A stretch of DNA of 64,000 nt, from NCBI RefSeq assembly GCF_013450295.1, contig NZ_SKBR01000001.1, positions 1,492,001-1,556,000 on the forward strand. Reading direction: 5' to 3'. The notes beneath the pieces were generated by a model. It searched no databases and was not told the origin of the DNA. It saw only the letters and a program-made list of their open reading frames with translations. The DNA is from Streptomyces sp. AJS327 (lineage in GTDB: Bacteria; Actinomycetota; Actinomycetes; Streptomycetales; Streptomycetaceae). Each line of letters opens with the position of its first letter. The first letter of the stretch is position 1. Made by a program: the position numbers and the translations under genes. Shown piece by piece: positions 17,766 to 27,113 of this stretch.

Positions 17766-18503
17766 ATGCGGGACACCTCGAAGACACCGGAAGCACCGGA
17801 GACGCCGGAGACCGGGGTGAGGCCGGAGGCTGGGGCGGTGCGGGACCGTTGGTGGCGCCTGGTCGAGACCGCGCGCCGCTCGGTCAGCGACGGTCTGGTG
17901 GTGGGCACCTCCGGCAACGTGTCGGTCCGCGTCCCCGCCGCCGAGAGCGGCCGGGAGACCGACCTCGTCCTGGTCACGCCCACCGGCGTCCCCTACGACC
18001 GCCTCGGCCCGGACGACCTGTGCGCCGTGGACCTCGCGGGGGAGCCGCTGCCCGGATCACTCCGCCCCACCAGCGAACTCCCCATGCACCTCGCGATCTA
18101 CCGCACCACCGACGCGGGCGCCGTGGTGCACACCCACGCGGTGCACGCCACCGCCGTGTCCACCCTCGTCGGGGAGCTCCCGGCCATCCACTACATGACC
18201 GCCGCGCTCGGCGGCCCCGTCCGCGTCGCCCCGTACGCCACCTACGGCAGCGAGGAGCTGGCCGCGCGGATGCTCACCGCGCTGGAGGACCGTAGCGGCT
18301 GCCTGCTCCAGAACCACGGCACCGTCACCTACGGGGCCACCCTGGACCAGGCGTACGACCGCACCGCCCAGCTGGAGTGGATGTGCCAGGTCTGGCTCAC
18401 CGCCTCCGCCCTCCCCGGACGCGCCCCCAGCCTGCTGCCGCCCGAGGAGCTGGAGCGCGTGGCGGAGCGGCTGCGCGGCTACGGCCAGCGCCCCGACGCC
18501 TGA
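17766..18503 (+). CDS. Class II aldolase/adducin family protein
   Basis: 245 residues of the L-fuculose-phosphate-aldolase superfamily. Zinc-ligand motifs are visible as VVHTHAVHATAVSTL and the later histidine in LLQNHGTVTYG; the substrate phosphate loop is GTSGNVSVRVP and the catalytic glutamate lies in TSELPMHLAIY. The N-terminal 25 residues are a Pro/Glu/Thr-rich extension. AAGGGAC about 8 nt upstream supports the ATG at 17766. The sugar substrate is not predictable. Confidence 0.85.
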   Translation: MRDTSKTPEAPETPETGVRPEAGAVRDRWWRLVETARRSVSDGLVVGTSGNVSVRVPAAESGRETDLVLVTPTGVPYDRLGPDDLCAVDLAGEPLPGSLRPTSELPMHLAIYRTTDAGAVVHTHAVHATAVSTLVGELPAIHYMTAALGGPVRVAPYATYGSEELAARMLTALEDRSGCLLQNHGTVTYGATLDQAYDRTAQLEWMCQVWLTASALPGRAPSLLPPEELERVAERLRGYGQRPDA

Positions 18504-18635
18504 GCCGCCGACACCCGCGGCTCCGGCGTCCGGGTTCCCCGACGCGCGCGCTCCCGGCGCGCGAACCGCCGCCTCCGGACCCGGCTGGCCCCGTTCCGCT
18601 GGCCCGCCGCCGGGCGGCCACCGACACTGGGCCCG

Positions 18636-19790
18636 ATGCGTACGCGTACCGCGGCGGGCCTCGCCGCCACCTCCGTACTCGGCGCCGGAGCGGTCGCGGT
18701 GGCGGCCAGCCGGTACGCCGCCGACGCCGCGCTGCGGCCCGCCCGCCCACGCCCCGGCCGGGCGCCGCTCCCCGCCGGGTTCGACGGCCCCGCCCTCACG
18801 GTCCACGCGGCCACCGAGGACACCGTCACCCTGACCCGCTCGCTCAGCGCGGGGCTGCCCGGCCGCTACGGACTCGTCGGACGGGGCTGCCACGCGGTGG
18901 CCGGGCCGGTGCTGGAGGAGGAGTCCGCCGCCTCCGGCCCGGACACCGTGGTGCGGGAGCTGCGCCGGGTCCTGCGTGGCGAGCTGACGCCGGGAACCAA
19001 GGTGCGGATCACCCCGCAGATCTACGCGGGCGACCCGGGCACCGCCCTCGGCCTGCCCGTCAGCGAGGTGCGCGTCCCCGGCGAACTCGGCCCGCTGCCC
19101 GCCTGGTTCGTCCCCGGGGACCGGGACACCTGGGTGCTCACCGCGCACGGCCTCGGCGCCACCCGGGAGGCGCCGCTGGCCCTCGTCCCCTTCCTCCACG
19201 CGCAGCGGTTCCCCGTGCTGAACCTGGCCTACCGGGGCGACCCCGGCGCGCCCCGCCCCCCGGAGAACGCCGCCCACCTCGGCGGCACGGAATGGCGCGA
19301 TCTCGACTCCGCGATCCACTACGCCCTCCGGTCCGGAGCGGAGCGCGTCATCCTCTACGGCTGGTCGAGCGGGGCCACCATGGCGCTGCACGCCGCCGTG
19401 TACTCGGCGCTACGCGGCCGGATCAGCGGACTCGTCCTGGACTCCCCGGTGCTCGACTTGCCCGTCACCCTGCGCGCGCTGGCCGCCGAGCGGCACGTGC
19501 CCCGACGGCTGCTGCCGCTGGCCGTGCGCGCCGCGCTCGGCCGGGTCGCCGGGCACGCGGAGCGGGTGGCGGCGGTCGCCGACCCGGCCCTGCTGAACGT
19601 CCCGTTGCTGCTGGTCCACGGGCCGGACGACACCATCGCCCCCTGGGGCCCCTCCCGCACGTACGCCGCCGCCCGCCCCGAGCTGGTCAGTCTGCACACC
19701 GTCGACCGCGCCCCGCACGCCGCGATGTGGAACGCCGGCCCAGGACCGTACGAGGAGACGCTCCGCCGCTTCCTCACCCCGCTGATGTGA
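18636..19790 (+). CDS. Alpha/beta hydrolase, membrane-anchored or exported
   Basis: 384 residues. An N-terminal hydrophobic helix (AAGLAATSVLGAGAVAVAASRYAA) suggests a membrane anchor. The hydrolase core has the nucleophile elbow GWSSGA, the oxyanion strand TWVLTAHGLGATREA, an acid in LLLVHGPDDTIAP and a C-terminal histidine in RAPHAAMW. It belongs to the large prolyl-oligopeptidase/dienelactone-hydrolase-like group; substrate unknown. It follows the aldolase gene by 132 nt. A GACACT box 7 nt before the ATG suggests its own short or leaderless mRNA. Confidence 0.83.
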   Translation: MRTRTAAGLAATSVLGAGAVAVAASRYAADAALRPARPRPGRAPLPAGFDGPALTVHAATEDTVTLTRSLSAGLPGRYGLVGRGCHAVAGPVLEEESAASGPDTVVRELRRVLRGELTPGTKVRITPQIYAGDPGTALGLPVSEVRVPGELGPLPAWFVPGDRDTWVLTAHGLGATREAPLALVPFLHAQRFPVLNLAYRGDPGAPRPPENAAHLGGTEWRDLDSAIHYALRSGAERVILYGWSSGATMALHAAVYSALRGRISGLVLDSPVLDLPVTLRALAAERHVPRRLLPLAVRAALGRVAGHAERVAAVADPALLNVPLLLVHGPDDTIAPWGPSRTYAAARPELVSLHTVDRAPHAAMWNAGPGPYEETLRRFLTPLM

Positions 19791-20076
19791 CACCGGGCCC
19801 CGCCCGCTCCCCGGGAGCCCCCGCCCCGCCCGAGTGCCCGGCTCCCGCCACGCCGGGGCGTTGTCGTGGCGCCCCGCCGTTCCCCGTTCCGGGGGCCGTT
19901 CCACGCCATCCGCCGCCGGGGCACCGCCCTCCGTACCGGGCGGACCGCCCCCGGAACGGCGACGCCACGCGTCGCCGCACCTCGTGGACGGGTGGCCCCC
20001 GGCGGCGCCGGATCGGCCACCCCCCGGTCGCCACCCCGGTTTTGGGTTTCCTCCACACAGCGGGAAGACTGCTCCC

Positions 20077-21441
20077 GTGACCCCGTCCGGTAACCCGCGA
20101 GACTCCCGCCTCCGACTGGTCCCGAGCCGCCCCATCGCCGCCGCTCGGCGGACGATGCGAGCCCCACGCGCGAAGCCCGCGCCGCCACCGCCCGCCGGGG
20201 TGCCGCCCCGCGCCGAACTCGCCCGCCAGGCACGGGCCCTGCTCGCGGACGCCGTGCGGCTGGCCCGCTGGGCCGCCGACACCGGCGTGCTGCCCTTCGA
20301 CGCCGGGGGCGTCGAACAGGCCGCGGCCGCCCTGCGGTTGCCGCCGGAGGCGGTCCGCACCCACTGGGACCGCGCCCGGCTCGCCGGACTCGTCGAACTG
20401 CACGGCGAGACCCCGCGCGCCGGATGGCGGCTCAGCGCCTGGGACCGGGACGACGGCGCCGCGCTGCGCGGCTGGGTGGCGCTGTTCGACGCCTGGTCGC
20501 TCGCCTATCCGGCGCCCACCCCGCACGAACAGGGCCTGGTCTCCGAAGTCGTCGTCGCCGCGCCGCAGTTCCTCGCCGTCATGCACCTCTCCGGCGGCCC
20601 CGTCACCTTCCCCGCCCTCTACGACCTGCTCGGCCAGCGCGTCGCCGAACTCCGCGCCGAACGCAGCGCGGAGGAGGAGGCCGAGGTCCTCCCCGGCCTC
20701 CTCGACTGGGCGCTGGACGGCCTCGCCGCGGTCGGCGCCCTCACCCGCTGCCCGGACGAGGAGACCGGGGTGCGGCAGGGCTCGGCCGTCCTCACCCCGC
20801 TCGGCAACTGGTCGGTGTGGACCAAGCTGGAGCAGGTCTGCGTCGCCGCGCAGAGCCCCGCGGGCAACTTCGAGCGCCCCGCCGAGGACATGCTGCGCGG
20901 CTGCGCCCGGCTGACCCCCGGCCCCGCGCGCGACGAGTACCGGGCCTGGCTCGCCGTCCGTCCGACCGGACCGGCCGTGGCCGAGCTGCTGGAGGCGGCG
21001 CGTGGCGAGGACCCGCTGATCCGTGGCCTCGCCTTCGAGGCGCTGCGGGTGGTCGGCGATCCCGCCGAGTCCGCGGTACGCGAGGCGGCGGACGAGGCCC
21101 CGCTGCGCCCCTACGCGCTGCTGTGGCTCGCCGAGCACGAGGGCGCCGACCCGGAGGACCTGGCGGGCGGGGCGCCCGGCGTGCTCACCCGGGACGAGGC
21201 GACCTGGCTCTGGGTGGACACGGCCGCGGCCGTGGCCGACCACGGCGAACAGCAGCTGCTCGTCGACCACCTCGCCACCGCCGTGCAGGGGTCGGTGCCC
21301 AGGCTGCTGGAGGAGGTCCGCGCCACCGGCCACCCCCGTACCGTGCAGGTCCTGGTCGCGCTGGCCGCCGCGCACCCGGACGCGGCGCTGGCCAAGGCGG
21401 TGCGGCGGGCGGCCTTCCAGGTCCACCGCGGCGGCTCCTGA
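20077..21441 (+). CDS. Unrecognised protein: winged-helix-like start plus helical repeats
   Basis: 454 residues from GTG 20077 (GGGAAG about 8 nt upstream), or 428 from ATG 20155. After a basic, proline-rich N-terminus, residues about 50-130 resemble a helix-turn-helix/winged-helix fold (AAALRLPPEAVRTHWDRARLAGLVELHG). The C-terminal third (LLEAARGEDPLIRGLAFEALRVVGDPAESAVREAADE and following) looks like alpha-helical HEAT-type repeats. I do not recognise the family. No catalytic motif or membrane segment is seen. Codon use is normal for the window. It may be a regulator or adaptor. Confidence 0.75.
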   Translation: MTPSGNPRDSRLRLVPSRPIAAARRTMRAPRAKPAPPPPAGVPPRAELARQARALLADAVRLARWAADTGVLPFDAGGVEQAAAALRLPPEAVRTHWDRARLAGLVELHGETPRAGWRLSAWDRDDGAALRGWVALFDAWSLAYPAPTPHEQGLVSEVVVAAPQFLAVMHLSGGPVTFPALYDLLGQRVAELRAERSAEEEAEVLPGLLDWALDGLAAVGALTRCPDEETGVRQGSAVLTPLGNWSVWTKLEQVCVAAQSPAGNFERPAEDMLRGCARLTPGPARDEYRAWLAVRPTGPAVAELLEAARGEDPLIRGLAFEALRVVGDPAESAVREAADEAPLRPYALLWLAEHEGADPEDLAGGAPGVLTRDEATWLWVDTAAAVADHGEQQLLVDHLATAVQGSVPRLLEEVRATGHPRTVQVLVALAAAHPDAALAKAVRRAAFQVHRGGS

Positions 21442-21450
21442 CCCGTCAGC

Positions 21451-21512
21451 CCCCGGCCGTCCCGGCCCCCCGGCCGTCCCGGCCCCCCGGCCGTCCCGGC
21501 CCCCCGGCCGTC
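21451..21512. repeat. 17-bp tandem repeat, three and a half copies
   Basis: The unit CCCCGGCCGTCCCGGCC occurs in full at 21451, 21468 and 21485, then partly from 21502. It lies just after the stop of the preceding gene. It is probably replication slippage in GC-rich intergenic DNA; pieces can form GGCC hairpins. Confidence 0.85.
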
Positions 21513-21723
21513 TGCCGGGCGAGGGCCTCCGCCCCACCGGACGCGGCGGCCCGGCTCCCCTCGGGGCCCGGGCCCCGCCCCGGGCCCCGGCCTTCGGAGC
21601 CCGTGCGGACCGGGACCGGCGAGGCCGGTGGCCGTGGCCCGTGTTCCGGGGGGCCGGACGCGCGACTCCCACCCTCCGGCGCCCCCGCCCGACCGCCCCG
21701 GAAAACGGTTTGCCGCGCGCGGT

Positions 21724-21729
21724 TAGACT
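21724..21729 (+). promoter_or_regulatory. -10 box directing a leaderless uORF
   Basis: TAGACT is followed by exactly 6 nt (GGGGTC) and then the uORF ATG at 21736. Upstream is GGAAAACGGTTTG, an AT-richer stretch that may belong to the -35 region. Confidence 0.7.
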
Positions 21730-21735
21730 GGGGTC

Positions 21736-21759
21736 ATGCCTCATCTCCTCGTGCATTAG
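21736..21759 (+). CDS. Seven-codon leaderless upstream ORF (MPHLLVH) before the ABC-F gene
   Basis: ATG CCT CAT CTC CTC GTG CAT TAG encodes MPHLLVH. It would start at or next to the 5' end of the ABC-F mRNA and stop 63 nt before the ABC-F GTG. Short uORFs before ABC-F genes are known in other bacteria to sense stalled ribosomes and control antirestistance attenuation; the role here is inferred. Confidence 0.55.
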   Translation: MPHLLVH

Positions 21760-21822
21760 ACCCCGTACGTCCGCGCCCCGGTCCGTACGTACGCCCGTCA
21801 CCCATGCCCTGGAGTACCTCCC

Positions 21823-23421
<1,599 letters not shown>

Positions 23422-23862
23422 CCGCCCCGCGCCCGGGCCGCGCGGCCCCGCGCCCCGCCGCCGGAAGCCGTCCGGGGCGGCCGCCGGGCGGCGGGCGGGC
23501 GGGTCCAGTCGCCGCCTGAGGCGGCGTGATCCCCCGGTTCTGGATCATTCGGCCTACCCGTGATCCTTCATCTGAGTGAGGACGGCTCATACCACGGCGC
23601 GGGCCCAGCGGGGCCCGGCCGCGCTGTGGCAGGCGCGGCCGTCGCGTCCGCTGGCTCCGGTGGGGCGCTGTTGACCTGCCGCTTCGCCGTGGGGCCCGGC
23701 CGGGCGGGGCTACCGGAGAGTCCGGAGTGTCAAATTCCGTTCCGCTGGTGCCGCGTTCCCGGCCCGCCGCCGCCCGTACCGACCTTGCCGAATGGGTGGC
23801 CAGATGCGGGGGGAGGGGTGATCATGAGAGGCACAGAGCGCACTTCCCACGAGGAGGCACGG
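23422..23862. other. Control region upstream of gbn with clustered GATC sites
   Basis: 441 nt. GATC occurs at 23528, 23543 and 23562, the first and third followed by C, and again at 23820 shortly before gbn. No gene is visible. The last 40 nt carry the GAGGAGG ribosome-binding site that decides the gbn start. Confidence 0.6.
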
Positions 23863-24084
23863 GTGGCCGAGACTCTGAAGAAGGGCAGCCGGGTGACCGG
23901 CCCCACACGCGAGAAGCTCGCGGCAGACCTCAAGAAGAAGTACGAATCCGGCGCGAGCATCCGGGCGCTTGCCGAAGAGACGGGCCGTTCCTACGGGTTC
24001 GTGCACCGCATGCTCAGCGAGTCCGGGGTGACCCTGCGTGGGCGTGGCGGCGCGACGAGGGGAAAGAAGTCGGCCGCGTCGTGA
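23863..24084 (+). CDS. gbn: Gbn, small GATC-binding nucleoid-associated protein
   Basis: 73 residues from GTG 23863 (VAETLKKGSRVTG), with GAGGAGG 6 nt upstream; a longer frame from 23824 lacks such a site. The helix-turn-helix is KKYESGASIRALAEETGRSYGFVHRMLSESGV, followed by a basic tail (LRGRGGATRGKKSAAS). It matches the Streptomyces Gbn protein (SCO1839 in S. coelicolor, from memory), reported to bind GATC-core sites genome-wide and to affect development. The adjacent enoyl-CoA hydratase gene fits that locus. Confidence 0.9.
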   Translation: MAETLKKGSRVTGPTREKLAADLKKKYESGASIRALAEETGRSYGFVHRMLSESGVTLRGRGGATRGKKSAAS

Positions 24085-24121
24085 GCCAGCCCGTCGGGAC
24101 GGGACTTCCGAGCACCGGTCC

Positions 24122-24166
24122 CCGGTGGTTACTCTTCGGTTAATTAAACCGTGGAGTAGCCACCGG
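24122..24166 (+). promoter_or_regulatory. 45-bp imperfect palindrome ending at the ribosome-binding site
   Basis: Outer arms CCGGTGGTTACTC and GAGTAGCCACCGG match at 12 of 13 positions; inner CGGTT / AACCG surround a TTAATTAA core. The right edge touches the GGAGG ribosome-binding site of the 24177 gene. It may be an operator or an RNA hairpin limiting translation. Confidence 0.6.
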
Positions 24167-24176
24167 AGGACGCACG

Positions 24177-24956
24177 ATGACCCTGCTCGACAAGGACGGC
24201 GTACACCTGGCGGTGGACGGTGCCGTGGCCACGGTCACGCTCACCAACCCCGCCAAGCGGAACGCCCAGACCCCCGCGATGTGGCGCGGCCTGGCCGAGG
24301 CGGGGCGCGTGCTGCCGGGCGACGTCCGTGTCGTCGTGCTGCGCGGTGAGGGTGCGGCGTTCTCCGCCGGTCTGGACCGGCAGGCGTTCGAGCCCGAGGG
24401 CTTCGAGGGCGAACCGTCCTTCCTCGACATGGCCAGGGAGCCGGAGGAGCGGCTGGACTCGCTCATCGCCGAGTACCAGGAGGCGTTCACCTGGTGGCGC
24501 CGGAGCGACCTGATCACCGTAGCCGGGGTCCAGGGATACGCGATCGGCGCCGGTTTCCAGCTCGCGCTCGCCTGCGACCTGCGCGTCTGCGCCACCGACG
24601 CGCGGTTCGCGATGCGGGAGACGAGCCTCGGCCTCGTCCCCGACCTCACCGGCACCAAGCCGCTCGTCGCCCTGGTGGGCTACGCCCGGGCGCTGGAGAT
24701 CTGCGCCACCGGCCGCTTCGTCGCGGCGGAGGAGGCCGAGCGGACCGGTCTCGCCAACCTGGTGGTCGCTCCCGAGGAGCTGGACGGAGCCCTCGCCGAC
24801 CTGTCCGCCGCGCTGCTGGCGGCCCCCCGGGACGCGGTGATCGAGACCAAGGCGCTGCTCGCCGGAGCCGCCTCCCGCACGCTCGACGAGCAGCGCGCCG
24901 CCGAGCGTGCCGCGCAGGGCCGACGGCTGCGCGACCTGGTGGGCCTGGGCGACTGA
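24177..24956 (+). CDS. Enoyl-CoA hydratase/isomerase family protein
   Basis: 259-residue crotonase-fold protein. The acyl-CoA oxyanion-hole segments are visible as GEGAAFSAGLDRQAF and VAGVQGYAIGAGFQLALACDLRV, followed by ARFAMRETSLGLVPDLTGTKPLVALVG. The position of the second catalytic glutamate of true hydratases appears as a VPD segment, so the reaction could be isomerase- or dehalogenase-like instead. CGGAGGACGCACG gives a good ribosome-binding site. It follows gbn by 92 nt on the same strand, with the palindrome between them. Confidence 0.85.
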   Translation: MTLLDKDGVHLAVDGAVATVTLTNPAKRNAQTPAMWRGLAEAGRVLPGDVRVVVLRGEGAAFSAGLDRQAFEPEGFEGEPSFLDMAREPEERLDSLIAEYQEAFTWWRRSDLITVAGVQGYAIGAGFQLALACDLRVCATDARFAMRETSLGLVPDLTGTKPLVALVGYARALEICATGRFVAAEEAERTGLANLVVAPEELDGALADLSAALLAAPRDAVIETKALLAGAASRTLDEQRAAERAAQGRRLRDLVGLGD

Positions 24957-25174
24957 ACCGCCCGCCCCCACTTCGCCGTTGACCGGGCCCGCGCTCCGGG
25001 CCCGCCTTTCCGGTCCGTGGCCCGGATTCGCCGTCCGGTCCGGCCGTCCCCCGTCCCCGCCCCCACCCGTTCGGTCGTGCATCACCCCGGGGCGGGGCGT
25101 TCGGCGTGCCTAGTGTGGTCAGCGGAGCGGCGCAGCTCCGCGCCACCGGCGAGCACCGGATAGGGGTGAGTGCG

Positions 25175-25684
25175 ATGTCCGATACCGCGCAACGAGGGTC
25201 GTCCGGCACGTCCTCGGGTAAGGAGAGCCGCCGCTCGGGCGAGGGCGGAGGGGGCTCCGGCGGGCCGGGGGAGCGCGGAGGTGGCGGACCCCCGGCCGAG
25301 CGTGGGCGCACCTCCATCGCGGACGGCGTGGTGGAGAAGATCGCGGGGATGGCGGCGCGCGAGGTGCCCGGGGTGCACGCCATGGGGGCGGGGATGGCCC
25401 GGACCCTCGGCGCGGTGCGCGACCGGGTGCCCGGCGGTGGCCGCTCCGTCCAGCGGGGCGTCAAGGCCGAGGTCGGCGAGGTCCAGACGGCGCTCGACAC
25501 GGACATCGTGGTCGACTACGGCGTCTCCATCGACGAGGTCGCGCGCGCCGTGCGGGAGAACGTGATCCGCGCGGTCGAGCGGATGACGGGCCTGGAGGTG
25601 GTGGAGGTCAACATCGCGGTCGGGGACGTGAAACTGCCCGAGGAGGACGGCGAGGAGAACGACGATCAGCGTCGCCTCCAGTAG
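25175..25684 (+). CDS. Asp23/Gls24 family envelope stress protein (first copy)
   Basis: 169 residues. The N-terminal 65 are disordered, rich in Ser, Gly and Glu. The Asp23 domain follows: TSIADGVVEKIAGMAAREVPGVHAMG, then a VKAEVGEVQTALDTDIVVDYGVSIDEVARAVRENVIRAVERMTGLEVVEVNIAVGDV core split over several strands. Asp23 proteins are anchored to the membrane by AmaP, encoded last in this operon. The ATG at 25175 is chosen; GTG 25166 is possible. TAGTGT about 60 nt upstream may be the operon -10. Confidence 0.88.
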   Translation: MSDTAQRGSSGTSSGKESRRSGEGGGGSGGPGERGGGGPPAERGRTSIADGVVEKIAGMAAREVPGVHAMGAGMARTLGAVRDRVPGGGRSVQRGVKAEVGEVQTALDTDIVVDYGVSIDEVARAVRENVIRAVERMTGLEVVEVNIAVGDVKLPEEDGEENDDQRRLQ

Positions 25685-25903
25685 CCTCCCGCCCCCGTCG
25701 CCCGCCGCCGCTGGCCGGACGCCCGGGTCCCCCTCCCGGATCCCGGTACCGGCGCCCTCGGAGTCCCCGGGGCCGGAGGGGACCGGCACCCCGGCCCGTC
25801 CCGCGCGGAGCCGCACCGGCCCCGCCGCCGCCCACCCGACGCCGCCGCACCGCACCGCACACGTGCCCCGGCGCCCGGGCGCCGGTGAACGAAGGAGTAC
25901 GAG

Positions 25904-26089
25904 ATGAGCATGGCCGTGATCGGCATGATCGCCGGCATGGCGCTGGGCTTCGCCGGGTACTTCGGCGGCTTCGGCGCGTTCCTGCTGGTGGCGGCGTTGG
26001 GGGTGGTGGGCTTCGTGGCGGGCAGGTTCCTGGAGGGGGACCTCGACCCGGGGGACCTGCTCCGGGGCCGCGGCGAGCGGCGCGGGTGA
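25904..26089 (+). CDS. Small membrane protein of the Asp23 operon
   Basis: 61 residues, mostly one or two membrane helices (VIGMIAGMALGFAGYFGGFG and AFLLVAALGVVGFVAG), then an acidic/basic tail. GAAGGAG 6 nt upstream marks the ATG. Such DUF2273-like small proteins often accompany Asp23 and AmaP. It follows the first Asp23 gene after 219 nt of GC-rich DNA and precedes the second by 4 nt. Confidence 0.82.
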   Translation: MSMAVIGMIAGMALGFAGYFGGFGAFLLVAALGVVGFVAGRFLEGDLDPGDLLRGRGERRG

Positions 26090-26093
26090 TCCG

Positions 26094-26462
26094 GTGAGCC
26101 CGGCCGCCGCACCCCCCGCCCCTCCCGCCGCCGAGCGGGGTGCCCTCACCGTCGCCGACCGGGTGGTCGCCAGGATCGCCGCGCAGGCCGCGCGGGAGGC
26201 CCTGCGCGCCACGGGACCGCCCGGCGCCGGGGACCGGATGCCGCACACGGAGGTCACCGTGGGCGACCGGACGGCGCGGATCCGGATCGTCGTCGAGCTG
26301 CCCTACCCCTCCGACATCGCCGCGCAGTGCTCCGCCGTGCGTCGTCAGGTCACTTCGCGGGTAAGGGAACTGGTCGACATGGCGGTACCGGAGGTGGCCG
26401 TCACCGTGCGGCGGCTGCGCTCCGCCGCGCTGGACGGCCGGAGGCCCGGGAGGGTGACGTGA
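26094..26462 (+). CDS. Asp23-like protein (second, shorter copy)
   Basis: 122 residues without the long disordered N-terminus. Asp23-type segments are LTVADRVVARIAAQAAREAL, RIRIVVELPYPSDIAAQCSAVRRQVTSRVRELV and VPEVAVTVRRL. The GTG start lies 4 nt after the upstream stop, and its stop overlaps the next GTG (GTGA), so it is tightly coupled inside the operon. Probably pairs with the first Asp23 copy. Confidence 0.82.
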   Translation: MSPAAAPPAPPAAERGALTVADRVVARIAAQAAREALRATGPPGAGDRMPHTEVTVGDRTARIRIVVELPYPSDIAAQCSAVRRQVTSRVRELVDMAVPEVAVTVRRLRSAALDGRRPGRVT

Positions 26463-27103
26463 GCGACGGCCCCACCACACTGGACAAGGGCGAACCCGCG
26501 GGCGGTATGGAGCAGTCCGCCTCGGCCGCCGCCTACCAGCCGGGCGAGACCTCCGGCGGACGCGCCTCGGGCCGCTTCTGGTCCACCCGGCGGCTGTCCG
26601 CCGGACTGCTCGCGCTGGCGCTGCTCGCCGCGAGCGCGCTGCTGCTGTACGACATCGCCGCCGTCCGCGCCGGGCGGCCCGCGATGGCCTGGCGCCGTTG
26701 GCTCGCGGACGAGCTGGCGGCTGCCCGGCTCGACAGCGCCGGGGTGCGGATCGCCGCCGCCCTCGCCGTCCTGCTGGGGCTCTGGCTGCTGCTGCTCGCG
26801 CTGACCCCGGGACGGCGTGGACTGCTGCCGATGCGGCGGGTCTCCCCGCACGTCCGGGCCGGGCTGGAACGTCGCGCGGCCGCACTGGTGCTCCGCGACC
26901 GGGGCATGGACGTCTCCGGGGTGCACTCGCTGCGGGTGCGGGTCCGGCGCCGCCGCGTCCGCGTCCGCGCCCAGGCGCACTTCCGGGAGCTGGACGCGGT
27001 CCGGGCCGATCTGGACGGGGAGTTGGAACGCGGTATCGAGCAACTCGGCCTCGACCGCCAGCCCGCGCTCTCCGTCCGGGTACGGCGAGCGGCGAGACCG
27101 TGA
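26459..27103 (+). CDS. DUF6286-like two-helix membrane protein
   Basis: 214 residues. A flexible N-terminus of about 45 residues is followed by two membrane helices (LSAGLLALALLAASALLLYD near 50-70 and IAAALAVLLGLWLLLLAL near 100-117) and a basic C-terminal domain rich in Arg-Val repeats (VRVRRRRVRVRAQAHF). This layout matches proteins annotated DUF6286 next to Asp23 genes in Streptomyces; function unknown. Start by GTGA overlap with the previous gene. Confidence 0.8.
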   Translation: MSDGPTTLDKGEPAGGMEQSASAAAYQPGETSGGRASGRFWSTRRLSAGLLALALLAASALLLYDIAAVRAGRPAMAWRRWLADELAAARLDSAGVRIAAALAVLLGLWLLLLALTPGRRGLLPMRRVSPHVRAGLERRAAALVLRDRGMDVSGVHSLRVRVRRRRVRVRAQAHFRELDAVRADLDGELERGIEQLGLDRQPALSVRVRRAARP

Positions 27104-27113
27104 GGAGGGCGCC

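Noticed and set aside
21451..21512. CRISPR-like repeat array
   Set aside because: The 17-bp units are contiguous without spacers, so this is a simple tandem repeat.
21705..21735. SigR-type promoter (GGAAA ... GTT) before the ABC-F uORF
   Set aside because: The spacing of about 17 nt and the missing T in GGAAT do not match the usual SigR consensus; the TAGACT -10 box explains the start better.
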